From Cyanophora paradoxa (taxonomy: Eukaryota; Glaucocystophyceae; Cyanophorales; Cyanophoraceae): a stretch of 54,258 bases of DNA. The position numbers were made by a program, and so were the translations under genes. The notes beneath the pieces are model-generated. The model saw only the letters and a program-made list of their open reading frames with translations, ran no database searches and was not told the DNA's origin. Shown here one piece after another: positions 11,816 through 23,036 of this stretch. The stretch covers positions 1 through 54,258 of the forward strand of contig QPMI01000338.1 in NCBI GenBank assembly GCA_004431415.1. The letters are read 5' to 3'. Positions within the stretch are counted from its first letter, which is position 1; each line of letters starts with the position of its first letter.

Positions 11816-12265
11816 AAAGGCTATAGCGCTATTAGGAAAAATATTGCTATATATAAGTTGCCTCGTCCGATTCCTCCGATGCGCTCTCTGATCATGACGA
11901 TCTCCTCTCAAATTGCTCCCCCTGCGCCCTGGCATTGCTGCGGATCTCCTGGTTGTCACTGAGTACTTAGATTTGTTATGTTTTGATTGCAGTTTCAAAG
12001 TTTCACTCTAGATATGTGCGAATTGCACTCTCTTGGTCCCAGGCTATCGCGCTTAAAAGGGGGCTCTAACGGTCTGGGGCTCTAAAAGGGGGGGGGGGGG
12101 GGGCCGGGGGGGGGTGGTACTGTGATTCGAGCCGGCCGCGGGTTTGGCCAGTTTGTGAGCATTCAAAAAATGGAGGGAGAGCAGATCCATTCGGCAAGCT
12201 TAAGGGGCTGAGGCTGGGGCTCGAGGAGCGTTTGTAGCGAGGAGGTTTTTGATAAGGTCGAGCCG
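11816..12265. other. Spacer with G-run
   Basis: No gene is seen. It holds a poly-G block near 12089-12116 and short stretches similar to 17530-17570 and 22450-22640, which look like remnants of older duplications. Confidence 0.4.
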
Positions 12266-15200
12266 CTAATTCTGCCGAATTCTGCCGAATTGATGGATAC
12301 TCTCGCACCGCATCCGCGCGATAGCGAACATCAAATATGTTTTTAAAGGCGCCCTATCACAACTTAAAAAATGCGTCACTTCGGCGCCATTCGCTTTCCC
12401 CAAGAATTCAATGATTGCATTGCATTCGCATCATGACCGTACACATGTATCACATCTCAGCGCCTACGCCGATGCCGCTTCTGCGCATGCACGAGCTGAG
12501 GCGGCATCGGTAGCACGACTGCCGAGCCGCGAGGGCACGGGTGAGTTCGACAGCAAGTTGAGGGTGGGAGCTGAAAAGGGCTGGGAACTGCTCGCTGCTG
12601 ACTGCTGCCTTGAAATTGGACATCTCGACGGCGCAGCGTAGCGCCAGCGCCCGCAGGCGCCCGTCGCCCAGCTGGTCTGCCAAGACGAGCGCCTCGATTG
12701 CCACACCGGCCTGGCGGAGCGTGAGAGCCGTGCGAGACTGGGCGGGGCGGCGATGGTCGGAGGGCGCACTGGGAGAGAGCCGTAGTGGTCGAGGCTCTTG
12801 AGGATGCATTCGAGGAATGAGGAAGCCCCGAAGTAATGGGCCGCTCGTATGACCTCTAGGCAAGCCCGGGCCTCGGCCCTGTCTGCATTGCAGGATCTTG
12901 CGTCGCCCCGCGCTTCAAAGCCTCGCGGCGCGAAGTCAGTTGACGGCATTCAAATTTATTCCACGGAATTCGAATACATATATTTACATCAAGGAAGAAA
13001 ATTAAATTCGTTTGCTCGGATAGGTACGGCCAGTAATTATATAAGGAATGGGGCTGCCCAGGGCCCTCCCCACGCTCCGCTGTTTCCAGCGACTCGCGAT
13101 CGGCCGAACCGTATGCCCCCCCCTTCCCCCCCCCCCCCCAAATATATTTATATTAGAGAAGCTCGCGCACGCAAATTGTCACGCCACGTCTTCGAGTAGG
13201 GTACCCGCAGCCCGCCCGTGTAGCAGAACCAGAGAAATGAACGGAACGTGTCGGCGCTGAACCCGTGCACCTGCCGCCGAGGCCGCGGGAGTCAGGGTAC
13301 AGGGCCAGGCGGTGCAGGGGCTCACACACATCGATGACACGGCTCTGGGACTCCAGCATGCCGGAGGAGAGCGATGCGCGAAAATAGTCGCCTTGTGCCT
13401 GTGCGGTATTCGGGAGGTTACGATCTAATCCTGGAAAGGGGGCTCAGGGAGGGGGCCGAGGCAAGAGATCTAGAGAGGGCGCGGGACAAGGTCGCGCGCA
13501 CAAAAAGGACGGATGAATCGACCCGGAAATCCACAGGCTCCAGGGGGTCAGGGCATCCGAATGTAGAGCCAGGCGACTCTGGGGCGGAGTTTGCAATCGA
13601 GAATGTGCAGAATTTATATAAATATTAGCTATGAAATGATATTACACGGGGTCCTCAGCGGACCGGGTGGCGGGTGGACACGCAAGGTCACGTCGGCGGG
13701 AGGGCACTCGGACGGGTTGCGATCGGGGACGGCACAGCTGCCGGAGGGGAACCCCTCGAAAAGGGCGGCCTGCGCGAAGCACAGTGAGGCCGCTGCAAGG
13801 CGGTACGCGGGATGCACGTGGAGGGTACAAGTTGGGACTCGGGGAGGGCATCGCTCGCGTCGCTCGTCGGATGCTGGGCCGCTTGCAATTGCAGCGGGTG
13901 CCGGGGCCCCTGCGCGGACGTCGCATGGCCGGGCACTCGTAGCTACGAGCTTTGTGCTTATAATTAAGGCGCACCACGGGCTCGCTCAACGGCGGCACCG
14001 GTGCTTGCCACGGCCTCGGAATTCCGTCCTGTGGGGGATCCGGGAGGAATAGGGGGATATCAAAGGTCGCAACGCCTCTAAGTCAAGAAGGGCGGGGGAC
14101 AAATTAAAACATGTACGTACGTCGTTGTTGGTGTATTCAATATTCTCAAGGGAATACATTCGCCAGGCTTTCTTGCAGGAAGCAAAGCTGCAGGGAAGGC
14201 CGAGTCAGCCTTCTACCAGTTGAATTTCCAATACATGTTTAACCTTGACGCCCAGCCCAACGCTATCGCTAGCGCTAGCTATTTAATTTCTATAGCCCAT
14301 CCTTCAATCTGCATGCGCAGCTAGCAGCTGGCGCCGTGCTCGAGCTTGAGCCCAACTCTAACTTAGTAACTTCGAGGGCTGCAGCCCCGGCCACGCCGGT
14401 GGAGCCCCTCACGCTCCACGGCGCACGTGGTGTTGTGGATGCAGCCGTCCTTGACGATGTCGCGTTCTGGGCCGGTGAAAGCGATGCCCACCGCGCAGCC
14501 CCGCACCACGCTCTCAATCATCTGAAAAGGGGTCTGTCAGACGCCGGCGGCGCGCGTCGCGAGCGTGGGCCCGCCTGGACAACGCATGTACGGTGCTTGA
14601 AGCTCACGGCGTGATTGCATGCGGATATTTCGCTCCTTCTGACTTCCACGGTCGCGCACGGCATATCGCAGACGATGCCGTGCTGCGGCCATGCGCGAGC
14701 TTCCGGTCAGCGGCGGGCGGAGCGGGCGGCGGACGGAGCGAGCGCCGGTGGGCGCGCCTGCGGCCTGCAGTCGGTGATGCGGCAAGCGGTGAACGAGAGG
14801 GTGGACTGGACGGGCGCCGCGGCCTCCGCGTGCGTGTTCTCTGACGAGGTGACGCGCACTCCGACGGAGCCCCGCCCATTAATCACGCAATTGTCAAAGC
14901 GCCTGCAGCGTGTACGCGTACATCAGCTTTGAAGTACGAGTTTTAAAGATTAGAGCGATAAGAGCGCGGAGAGGTGCCATCACCAGTTACAGCCGCTGCC
15001 CTTGAAAACCATGCTGCCGCGCAGCTCCAAGTTCACGAACGTCACCCTCGCCTGCCGCAGAGCGCGCGTATGATCAGAATCGAATTTGGGTCAGATCTAG
15101 AATTTGAGAAGCGCCTTCAAGCTCGAAGAGCATCTAAAGATGCGCACAGAATTTCCAGTGGCGAGGATGAGAACGCGCGAAGGGGAGTCGGGCTGCAAAA

Positions 15201-15720
15201 TGGTCGGGTTCTCCGAATCACCTACGATCGTGAGGGTGCATCCAGACGTCTGCGCAGCCGCGCGGCGCCGCGGGGCCGAGAAGGTGATGATCAGGGCGCC
15301 CGTGCATGTATATATATGACTCATCTGCGTCCGGATAGAAAGTAGCCGCACCTGCAGAATCGTGCGGCTGGGAAAGACGTGCAAGCCCGACGAGAGGCGG
15401 ATCTCGATTGTTTTGCAGCGGTCTTGCTTTGCGCGGTTCCAGGCCTGCGGGCGCCTTCAGCTTGGCTTTGCGCGCCTTGAGCTCGCGAAGGATCGAAAAC
15501 GGGTCGCGGCGCCCCGGGGAGCCCCACTCACACGCACGCGCGCGCACCGCATCGATCGTCTTAAATTCCGAATTCGCGCCGACGGCGTATACGTAGTTCA
15601 TCGCGGATCGTACAGTCGCTGAGAAGCTCGTCGCGGTCGGGACGACCGAGGACGCCCGCGCGGCTCGCCGAATCCGGAATGAGCTGATCGAATTTCGCGC
15701 GAATTTCGTCGGGGCGGCTG
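12266..15720 (-). pseudogene. Unit 2: beta-helix-BTB gene with frameshifted BTB domain
   Basis: Minus-strand model with phase-consistent exons: 15352-15444 (IEIRLSSGLHVFPSRTILQ), 15148-15249 (CTLTIVGDSENPTILQPD), 14984-15051 (RVTFVNLELRGSMVFKG), 14758-14902 (NCVINGRGSVGVRVTSS to RITDCRPQ, ending at a GC donor), 14608-14682 (VEVRRSEISACNHA), an exon starting at 14521 (SVVRGCAVGIAFTG), and one from 14187. The BTB exons follow: CPPADVTLRVHPP ending at 13664, EPVDFRVDSSVLF, then GDYFRASLSSGMLESQSR. Near 13293 an 11-nt insertion relative to unit 4 throws the following DTFRSFLWFCYTGGL out of frame. A BACK-like part (about 12540-12830) and a last exon, APLKTYLMFAIARMRCE, end at the stop 12266. The fusion of both halves into one transcript is inferred. 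Confidence 0.6.
12425..14055. repeat. Duplicated BTB segment, copy C1
   Basis: Nearly identical to 18250-19860 at an offset of about 5,800 bp, across exons and introns alike. The main length difference is in the C/G homopolymer near 13128 (longer in the 18.9-kb copy). This shows a recent segmental duplication or gene conversion between units 2 and 3. Confidence 0.9.
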
Positions 15721-15744
15721 ATTTGGTTAAGAAGGCCGCGGATC

Positions 15745-16400
15745 AAATTCTGGGCAAGTCCTCGTAGCTCAAAGGTTAGAGCGCATGAACCGGCTGCTCA
15801 TTCCCCCCACTCGAGTGGTGGTTGAACCAGTTCGGCGCAGACGATCCAGGTTCGACTCCTGGCGAGGACAGTTTTTGCGGCTTCCACTCCCGGCGGGGCC
15901 CGGCGCCCATTTCACTCGCTTGCAAAATTGCGATGAAACTTCTCTAAATCTGACCGCCTTTCCGCGCCTACCAACTTCGAAAATTCGCGTGTCCGAAATC
16001 GTCAGGCCGCCGCGCCAGAAAACGATTTCCGCAAGCGTTATTTGTTGATCGAAAGTAGAGGAATTTCGGAGTCGATTTCGCAAGAATTTTGCAGGGTTTT
16101 GCAGCGCCACCCCGGGGCCCGTAGCGTGGCACGGCGCCCTGCGGCCTCTGGCCCCCAGGCCGCCAACCGCAACGGACCAGAATTCGGAGTGATGAGGGAG
16201 CATCTTTGTGCGCGTCAGCGAGCAGCTCCCTCAATGAAGTGGGCGCTAGGCCAGGGGGCAGGCTGCAGATTTCAAACTGATCATGAACTTGGTGACGGCC
16301 GATCGCGAGACTTTCGCGGGGAAACCCTAGGCCTGGCCCTTTCCCTCAGCACTAGAACTAGACTATAGCTAGTATGCCCAGGCCTGGCCAGGATGTATGA
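15745..16400. repeat. Duplicated tRNA flank, copy E1
   Basis: Largely matches 21560-22200, including the tRNA-like gene and the segment containing tcaaactgatcatgaacttg. Internal indels separate the two. No coding exon could be supported. Confidence 0.75.
15758..15869 (+). tRNA. tRNA-like gene 2
   Basis: Same acceptor, D and T arms as copy 1, with a TTTTT stop just downstream; 112 nt. The 63-nt region between the D and T arms differs from copies 1 and 4 and is identical to copy 3. No canonical anticodon stem is visible. It sits directly upstream of unit 2 in the opposite direction. Confidence 0.6.
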
Positions 16401-17900
16401 CCGATACAGCGGCTCTCAATAGTAGGGGAATTTCGGAGCGGATTTCCGAAGTTCGCAAGTGTTTCGCAGGGTTTCGCAAGGTTTCGCCCGGCGGCCACCG
16501 TGCCGCTTGCAGCGCGACGCGGCGCGCTGTACCTGTACCCAGGCCCAGGCCCAGGCCCTGTACCCCTGTAGCAGCCGTCGTGCCTCCGGCAGGTGCACTG
16601 CGGCACGCCCCACGACCTTACAAACTGAGTCAGTTGCACCTGCACACGATCACAGATCGAGACGACCGTTGAATGTTATTAATGAGGTACTAATTATGAG
16701 GAATTCAGACCGTCATTACTACGGATCTTCTAGATGTCATCGAGTACTTAGATTGTGATACTAGTGGCCCGGCCGCGATTTTCGCGCCGGGGGTGCAATG
16801 GGGGAACCGGGATCTAATGAAAGAGGCCTAGTCACTGAGTTGCACGCACATGCGCAGAGTCCTCCCCTCGGGGTTGCGCTGCTCGGCTGCGGGCAGCGGC
16901 GCACGCGGTACTGCGGTATAAGCTCGCCGAGAGAGAGTCGATTTCGGCGGCGTGCTGAGCGCAGCAAGAGAGCACGGTCTGGATGGCCGGGCGTGCTCGA
17001 GCTCGGCTGCGATCAGCGGCGCAGCTAGGCAGCGGCGCAAGCGGTTTTGCGGTGCAAGCTCAAGCACGAGTGCCGGTCAGCGTGCTCGGCTGCGGGCCGG
17101 GCAGCGGCGCGCGCTCGGTAGGCGGTGCTGCGGTGCAAGCTTGATGCAGTGAGAAGTAGTCCAGCTGCAGGCGGCACGGGTACCGTACGGCGTACGCGGC
17201 GCAGTGTGAGGAAGCGGAAATCTAGAGGAGACAGCTAGGGAGAAGTGGTTCCATGCAGAACCGCGCAAGGAAGAGCCCGGAGTGAGAGAGAAGTTGGTTT
17301 TCCCCTCGAAAACCACTTTCGAAAGTCGAGGGCTGACCGGTTCACCGAGCCAATCAGAACGCGAATAACCATCATTTTTTTCTGGTGTTGCATACTGGAC
17401 CTCGCAAACGGCCTCATAGAAAAAGTTTGGCTGAAGCGAGGGAACGGGAAGCAACTTGGCAAGCTGGGAGAAGCCCTTCGGTCTTCGTCCCCCCTTGCAA
17501 TTAACTATGATACTATGATATGTGAGAATATTAATTGCATTCTCTTGGTCCCGGCTATAGAGCCTCGGAGTCCGGCTGTTGAACTCCGTCAGGCTCTCAT
17601 AGTCTGTCAGTCTCTCACCGAAATGTAGTATGCTATATGAAATGTACCCCCTTGATTTATTGCGCAATCGAGAACTCGCCGCACAAGTCCAGAGCTGGGC
17701 AGAAATCGTAGAAATCGTAGCTTGTCACATGTACAGTGAGCAATTGGCGCAGAAGCAAGCAATTGCAAGGCTGAAATCACTTTCAAGTGCATTCCAGACC
17801 AGACCAGAACAAGGATAATTGCACTTCCGCGCAAAGGCCTCGCTGTGCAAAAGTCAACTCTCTCTTCAGCCCTCGACAGCTGCAGTGCAAGCTTTAAGGC
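16400..17900. other. Spacer between units 2 and 3
   Basis: No recognisable gene. Several mid-sized ORFs overlap on both strands (for example 17077-17667 minus and 17245-17628 plus), but none shows a known motif or conservation with another unit. A local GC-rich direct repeat (aagcggttttgcggtgcaag type) lies at about 16880-17145. Confidence 0.35.
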
Positions 17901-17903
17901 AGC

Positions 17904-20900
17904 TCAAACCCCTCCCACGTCCCAGGCCCTCCCCCCTCCCGTACCCCCGAATTGCAACTGCCCTTTGCGGAACTTGAACGCTGGAGCGATAAGCTTAAAA
18001 CACCGGCCGGGCGCACTGCTAACGTTGACTCGGCTGACCGTCGGACTCGCCGCGAAGCTGGCCGAGTCCTCTTCGAATTCGTATGGCCGTAGCTGTAGGA
18101 ACCTCTCGCACCGTATCCGCGCGATAGCGAACATCAGATATGTTTTTAAAGGCGCACTATCACAAACTAAATGCGTCACTTCGCGATCCTCGCCATTCGC
18201 TCCCCCCAAGAATTGCATTGCATTTGCATCGAGAGACCTGAGGGTATACACGTGTATCACATCTCAGCGCCTACGCCGGAGCTTAGGCCACGGCATTTGT
18301 AGCACGACGGCCGAGCCGCGAGGGCACGGGTGAGCTCGGCAGCGAGCTGAGGATGGGAGCTGACAAGGGCCGGGAACTGCTCGCTGCTGACTGCTGCCTT
18401 GAAATTGGACATCTCGACGGCGCAGCGTAGCGCCAGCGCCCGCAGGCGCCCGTCGCCCAGCTGGTCTGCCAAGACGAGCGCCTCGATTGCCACACCGGCC
18501 TGGCGGAGCGTGAGAGCCGTGCGAGACTGGGCGGGGCGGCGATGGTCGGAGGGCGCACTGGGAGAGAGCCGTAGTGGTCGAGGCTCTTGAGGATGCATTC
18601 GAGGAATGAGGAAGCCCCGAAGTAATGGGCCGCTCGTATGACCTCTAGGCAAGCCCGGGCCTCGGCCCTGTCTGCATTGCAGGATCTTGCGTCGCCCCGC
18701 GCTTCAAAGCCTCGCGGCGCGAAGTCAGTTGACGGCATTCAAATCTATTCCACGGAATTCGAATACATATATTTACATCAAGGAAGAAAATTAAATTCGT
18801 TTGCTCGGATAGGTACGGCCAGTAATTATATAAGGAATGGGGCTGCCCAGGGCCCTCCCCACGCTCCGCTGTTTCCAGCGACTCGCGATCGGCCGAACCG
18901 TATGCCCCCCCCCTCCTTCCCCCCCCCCCCCCCCCCCCCCCCAAATATATTTATATTAGAGAAGCTCGCGCACGCAAATTGTCACGCCACGTCTTCGAGT
19001 AGGGTACCCGCAGCCCGCCCGTGTAGCAGAACCAGAGAAATGAACGGAACGTGTCGGCGCTGAACCCGTGCACCTGCCGCCGAGGCCGCGGGAGTCAGGG
19101 TACAGGGCCAGGCGGTGCAGGGGCTCACACACATCGATGACACGGCTCTGGGACTCCAGCATGCCGGAGGAGAGCGATGCGCGAAAATAGTCGCCTTGTG
19201 CCTGTGCGGTATTCGGGAGGTTACGATCTAATCCTGGAAAGGGGCTCAGGGAGGGGGCCGAGGCAAGAGATCTAGAGAGGGCGCGGGACAAGGTCGCGCG
19301 CACAAAAAGGACGGATGAATCGACCCGGAAATCCACAGGCTCCAGGGGGTCAGGGCATCCGAATGTAGAGCCAGGCGACTCTGGGCGGAGTTTGCAATCG
19401 AGAATGTGCAGAATTTATATAAATATTAGCTATGAAATGATATTACACGGGGTCCTCAGCGGACCGGGTGGCGGGTGGACACGCAAGGTCACGTCGGCGG
19501 GAGGGCACTCGGACGGGTTGCGATCGGGGACGGCACAGCTGCCGGAGGGGAACCCCTCGAAAAGGGCGGCCTGCGCGAAGCACAGTGAGGCCGCTGCAAG
19601 GCGGTACGCGGGATGCACGTGGAGGGTACAAGTTGGGACTCGGGGAGTGCATCGCTCGCGCCGCTCGTCGGATGCTGGGCCGCTTGCAATTGCAGCGGGT
19701 GCCGGGGCCCCTGCGCGGACGTCGCATGGCCGGGCACTCGTAGCTACGAGCTTTGTGCTTATAATAAGGCGCACCACGGGCTCGCTCAACGGCGGCACCG
19801 GTGCTTGCCACGGCCTCGGAATTCCGTCCTGTGGGGGATCCGGGAGGAATAGGGGGGTATCAGAGGTCGCAACGCCTCTAATTATAAGTCGAGAAGGGCG
19901 GGTTGAGACCATGGTCACGTTGTCAGTGTAGACAAAACCGGGGCCGGCCTCCGACAATTGTAGCACTTGTTTGCAGGACGCAAAGCTGTACGAAAGGCCG
20001 AGTCAGCCTTTTACGGCCGACGCCCAGCTCAAGGCTAGTGTTAGCTTTAGCACATCGTTCTATTTGGCGCCGAGCTCGAGCTTGCGATTGAGCCCAGCTC
20101 TATATCTATGAGGCCTTCTACTGATTGAAGTTTCAGTAAATGTTTAATCTTGACGCCCAGCCCAACGCTATATATAGCTGGCTACCCCGGTATTTCTATA
20201 GCCCATCCTTCAATCTGCAGCTGGCGCCGTGCTCGAGCTTGAGCCCTCGCGCTCCGCGGCGCACGTGGTGTTGCGGATGCAGCCGGCCTCGACGACGTCG
20301 TGTTGTGGGCCGGTGAAGGCGACGCCCACCGCGCAGCCCCTCACCACGCTCTCAATCATCTGAAAATGGGTCTGTCAGACTCTGGCGGCGCGCGTGTCGC
20401 AAGCGCGGGCCTGCCTGGACAACGCATGTACGGTGCTTGAAGCTCACGGCGTGATTGCATGCGGATATTTCGCTCCTTCTGACTTCCACGGTCGCGCACG
20501 GCATATCGCAGACGATGCCGTGCTGCGGCCATGCGCGAGCTTCCGGTCAGCGGCGGGCGGAGCGGGCGGCGGACGGAGCGAGCGCCGGCGGACGCGCCTG
20601 CGGCCTGCAGTCGGTGATGCGGCAAGCGGTGAACGAGAGGGTGGACTGGACGGGCGCCGCGGCCTCCGCGTGCGTGTTCTCTGACGAGGTGACGCGCACT
20701 CCGACGGAGCCCCGCCCATTAATCACGCAATTGTCAAAGCGCCTGCAGCGTGTACGCGTACATCAGCTTTGAAGTACGAGTTTTAAAGATTAGAGCGATA
20801 AGAGCGCGGAGAGGTGCCATCACCAGTTACAGCCGCTGCCCTTGAAAACCATGCTGCCGCGCAGCTCCAAGTTCACGAACGTCACCCTCGCCTGCCGCAG

Positions 20901-21540
20901 AGCGCGCATGATCAGAATCGAATTTGGGTCAGATCTAGAATTTCAAAAGCGCCTTCAAGCTCGAAGAGCATCTAAAGATGCGCACAGAATTTCCAGTGGC
21001 GAGGATGAGAACGCGCGAAGGGGACTCGGACAGCAAAATGGCCGGGCTCTCCGAATCACCTACGATCGTGAGGGGGGTGCATCCAGACGTCTGCGCGCGC
21101 CGCATGCGCAGCGCCAAAAGGCCGCGGCGTTCAGGGCGCCCACGCATGCCTCAGCTGCGTCCGGATTTGATCGAACCTTCAGGTACGTGCGGCTGGGAAA
21201 GACGTGCAAGCCCGACGAGAGGCGGATCTCGATTGTTTTGCAGCGGTCTTGCTTTGCGCGGTTCCAGGCCTGCGGGCGCCTTCAGCTTGGCTTTGCGCGC
21301 CTTGAGCTCGCGAAGGATCGAAAACGGGTCGCGGCGCCCCGGGGAGCCCCACTCACACGCACGCGCGCGCACCGCATCGATCGTCTTAAATTCCGAATTC
21401 GCGCCGACGACGTATACGTAGTTCATCGCGGATCTTACATGCAGTCGCTGAGAAGATCGTCGCGATCGGGCCGACGCCCGCGCTCGCCGAATTCTGAATG
21501 AGCTGATCGAATTTCGCGCGAATTTCGTCGGGGCGGCTGA
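17904..21540 (-). pseudogene. Unit 3: beta-helix-BTB gene with frameshifted BTB domain
   Basis: Same exon order as unit 2. The beta-helix exons lie at about 21186-21275 (DRCKTIEIRLSSG), 21005-21110 (SGCTPLTIVGDSESPAILLS, one codon longer than unit 2), then about 20845, 20750, 20535 and 20375. An exon at about 19925-19990 reads LQLSEAGPGFVYTDN. The BTB exons run from about 19640 (CPPADVTLRVHPP) down to about 18320. The 11-nt insertion that breaks the BTB frame is shared with unit 2 (near 19095). A downstream exon at about 18115-18240 (REVTHLVCDSAPLKTYLMFA) ends at the stop 17904. The beta-helix half still reads through, so a truncated protein is possible. Confidence 0.6.
18250..19860. repeat. 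Duplicated BTB segment, copy C2
   Basis: Partner of 12425-14055. It differs by few substitutions and by a longer C run at about 18919-18942. Confidence 0.9.
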
Positions 21541-21559
21541 CTGGGGTATGAAGGCCGCG

Positions 21560-22200
21560 GATCAAATTCTGGGCAAGTCCTCGTAGCTCAAAGGTTAGAG
21601 CGCATGAACCGGCTGCTCATTCCCCCCACTCGAGTGGTGGTTGAACCAGTTCGGCGCAGACGATCCAGGTTCGACTCCTGGCGAGGACAGTTTTTGCGGC
21701 TTCCACTCCCGGCGGGGCCCGGCGCCCATTTCACTCGCTTGCAAAATTGCGATGAAACTTCTCTAATCTGACCGCCTTCGAAATGTCGCGCATCCGATCG
21801 CGGAATGTTCAGACCGCCGAGCCAAGAACTCGGAAGATTTCAGAAAGCGTGATTTGCCAAGTTGTTGATCAAAAGTAGAGGAATTTCGGAACGGATTTCC
21901 GAAGTTCGCCAAGGGTTTTGCAGGGTTTCGCAGCGCCACCGTGTCACGATCGCAACGGACCAAAGTTCGGAGTCATTGAGTGATGAGGGAGCATCGTTGT
22001 GCGCATCAACGAGCAGCTCCCTCAATGAAGTGTGCGCTAGGCTAGGAAGGGGGCGGGCCGCAGATTTCAAACTGATCATGAACTTGGTGACGGCCGATCG
22101 CGAGACTCTGAGACTTTCGAGGGGAAATCCTGGCCCTTTCCCTCAACACTAGAACTAGCCTATAGCTAGTATGCCCAGGCCTGGCCAGGATATATGCGGC
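21560..22200. repeat. Duplicated tRNA flank, copy E2
   Basis: Partner of 15745-16400, with some deletions. It ends in a shared palindromic stretch near cctatagctagtatgcccag. Confidence 0.75.
21577..21688 (+). tRNA. tRNA-like gene 3
   Basis: 112 nt, identical in sequence to copy 2, with a TTTTT stop downstream. It is placed head to head with unit 3. As for the other copies, the anticodon arm is unresolved. Confidence 0.6.
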
Positions 22201-23036
22201 GGGCGGGGCCACTTCAGTGCTCGGCGTACGGTTGGATCTGCTTGGCGCGGTGCCAGGCCTCAGGGCCTGGCATGGGCGCCCTGCGACGCGCGGCCCGCGC
22301 GCGGCCGGCCGTTGGCCCCGTGCATCGCCGGGGCGCCCGCCCGGATGGCCCGCGGCCGGAGGCCCTCAGGGCCTCTAATTATGAATTCTGAACGGCTAGC
22401 CTAGTAGGGACAGGGGGAGTAGGGGGGAGTAGCCCTTCCCGCGTGAGCGTGGGGAAAACTATTGCTATAGCTATATATAATTAATGCAAATCTAAAAAAT
22501 CGACTCCTCGTCCGAGGCGCTCTACTCGGCCAAATGACGAACCTCGAGCTCCGGATCCTGCAGCTGGTCATGACGATCTCCTCTCAAACTCTCTCTAGAT
22601 CTCTCCCCCCCTGCGCCCTGGATCCCGCGCCCAAGGCCTAGCTATAGACGGCGCCATTCTCAGTACCTGGTCCGACGGTCCCGGGGCCCCCTCCTGCCCT
22701 CCCCCAGTCTGACAGTCTCAGTACCTGACACTGCCCCGGACTCAGTGACTCGGGACCCCGGCCCGACACCCCTATCATACCGCATCGCTGTTCACTGTTC
22801 ACTGAGTCAGTGCTGCGGCAGTACTACCACAAGGCAAGGTTTGCGAGGGCGAAATTGACTAGAGGGTGGACTGGACGGGCACAGCGGCCTCCGCGCACTG
22901 CGGGACTCCAACGAGGCCCTGCCCATTCATCACACAACTGTCAAAGCTTGGAGTATTGGATTATTTCTGGAGTTTCGGTATTTCCAATTGGTATTTGGTA
23001 TTTGGTATTTGAGCATATATCACTACGTATACCACA
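22200..23036. other. Spacer 3' of unit 4
   Basis: No gene recognised. It holds GC-rich and AT-rich patches, a fragment similar to 11880-11920, and a stretch near 22855-22950 resembling the beta-helix exon with gtggactggacgggc, probably a relic. Confidence 0.35.

Noticed and set aside
17077-17667. 196-aa minus ORF resembling a normal protein
   Set aside because: Balanced composition but no recognisable motif, no splice context and an overlapping plus ORF of similar quality; not conserved in other units.
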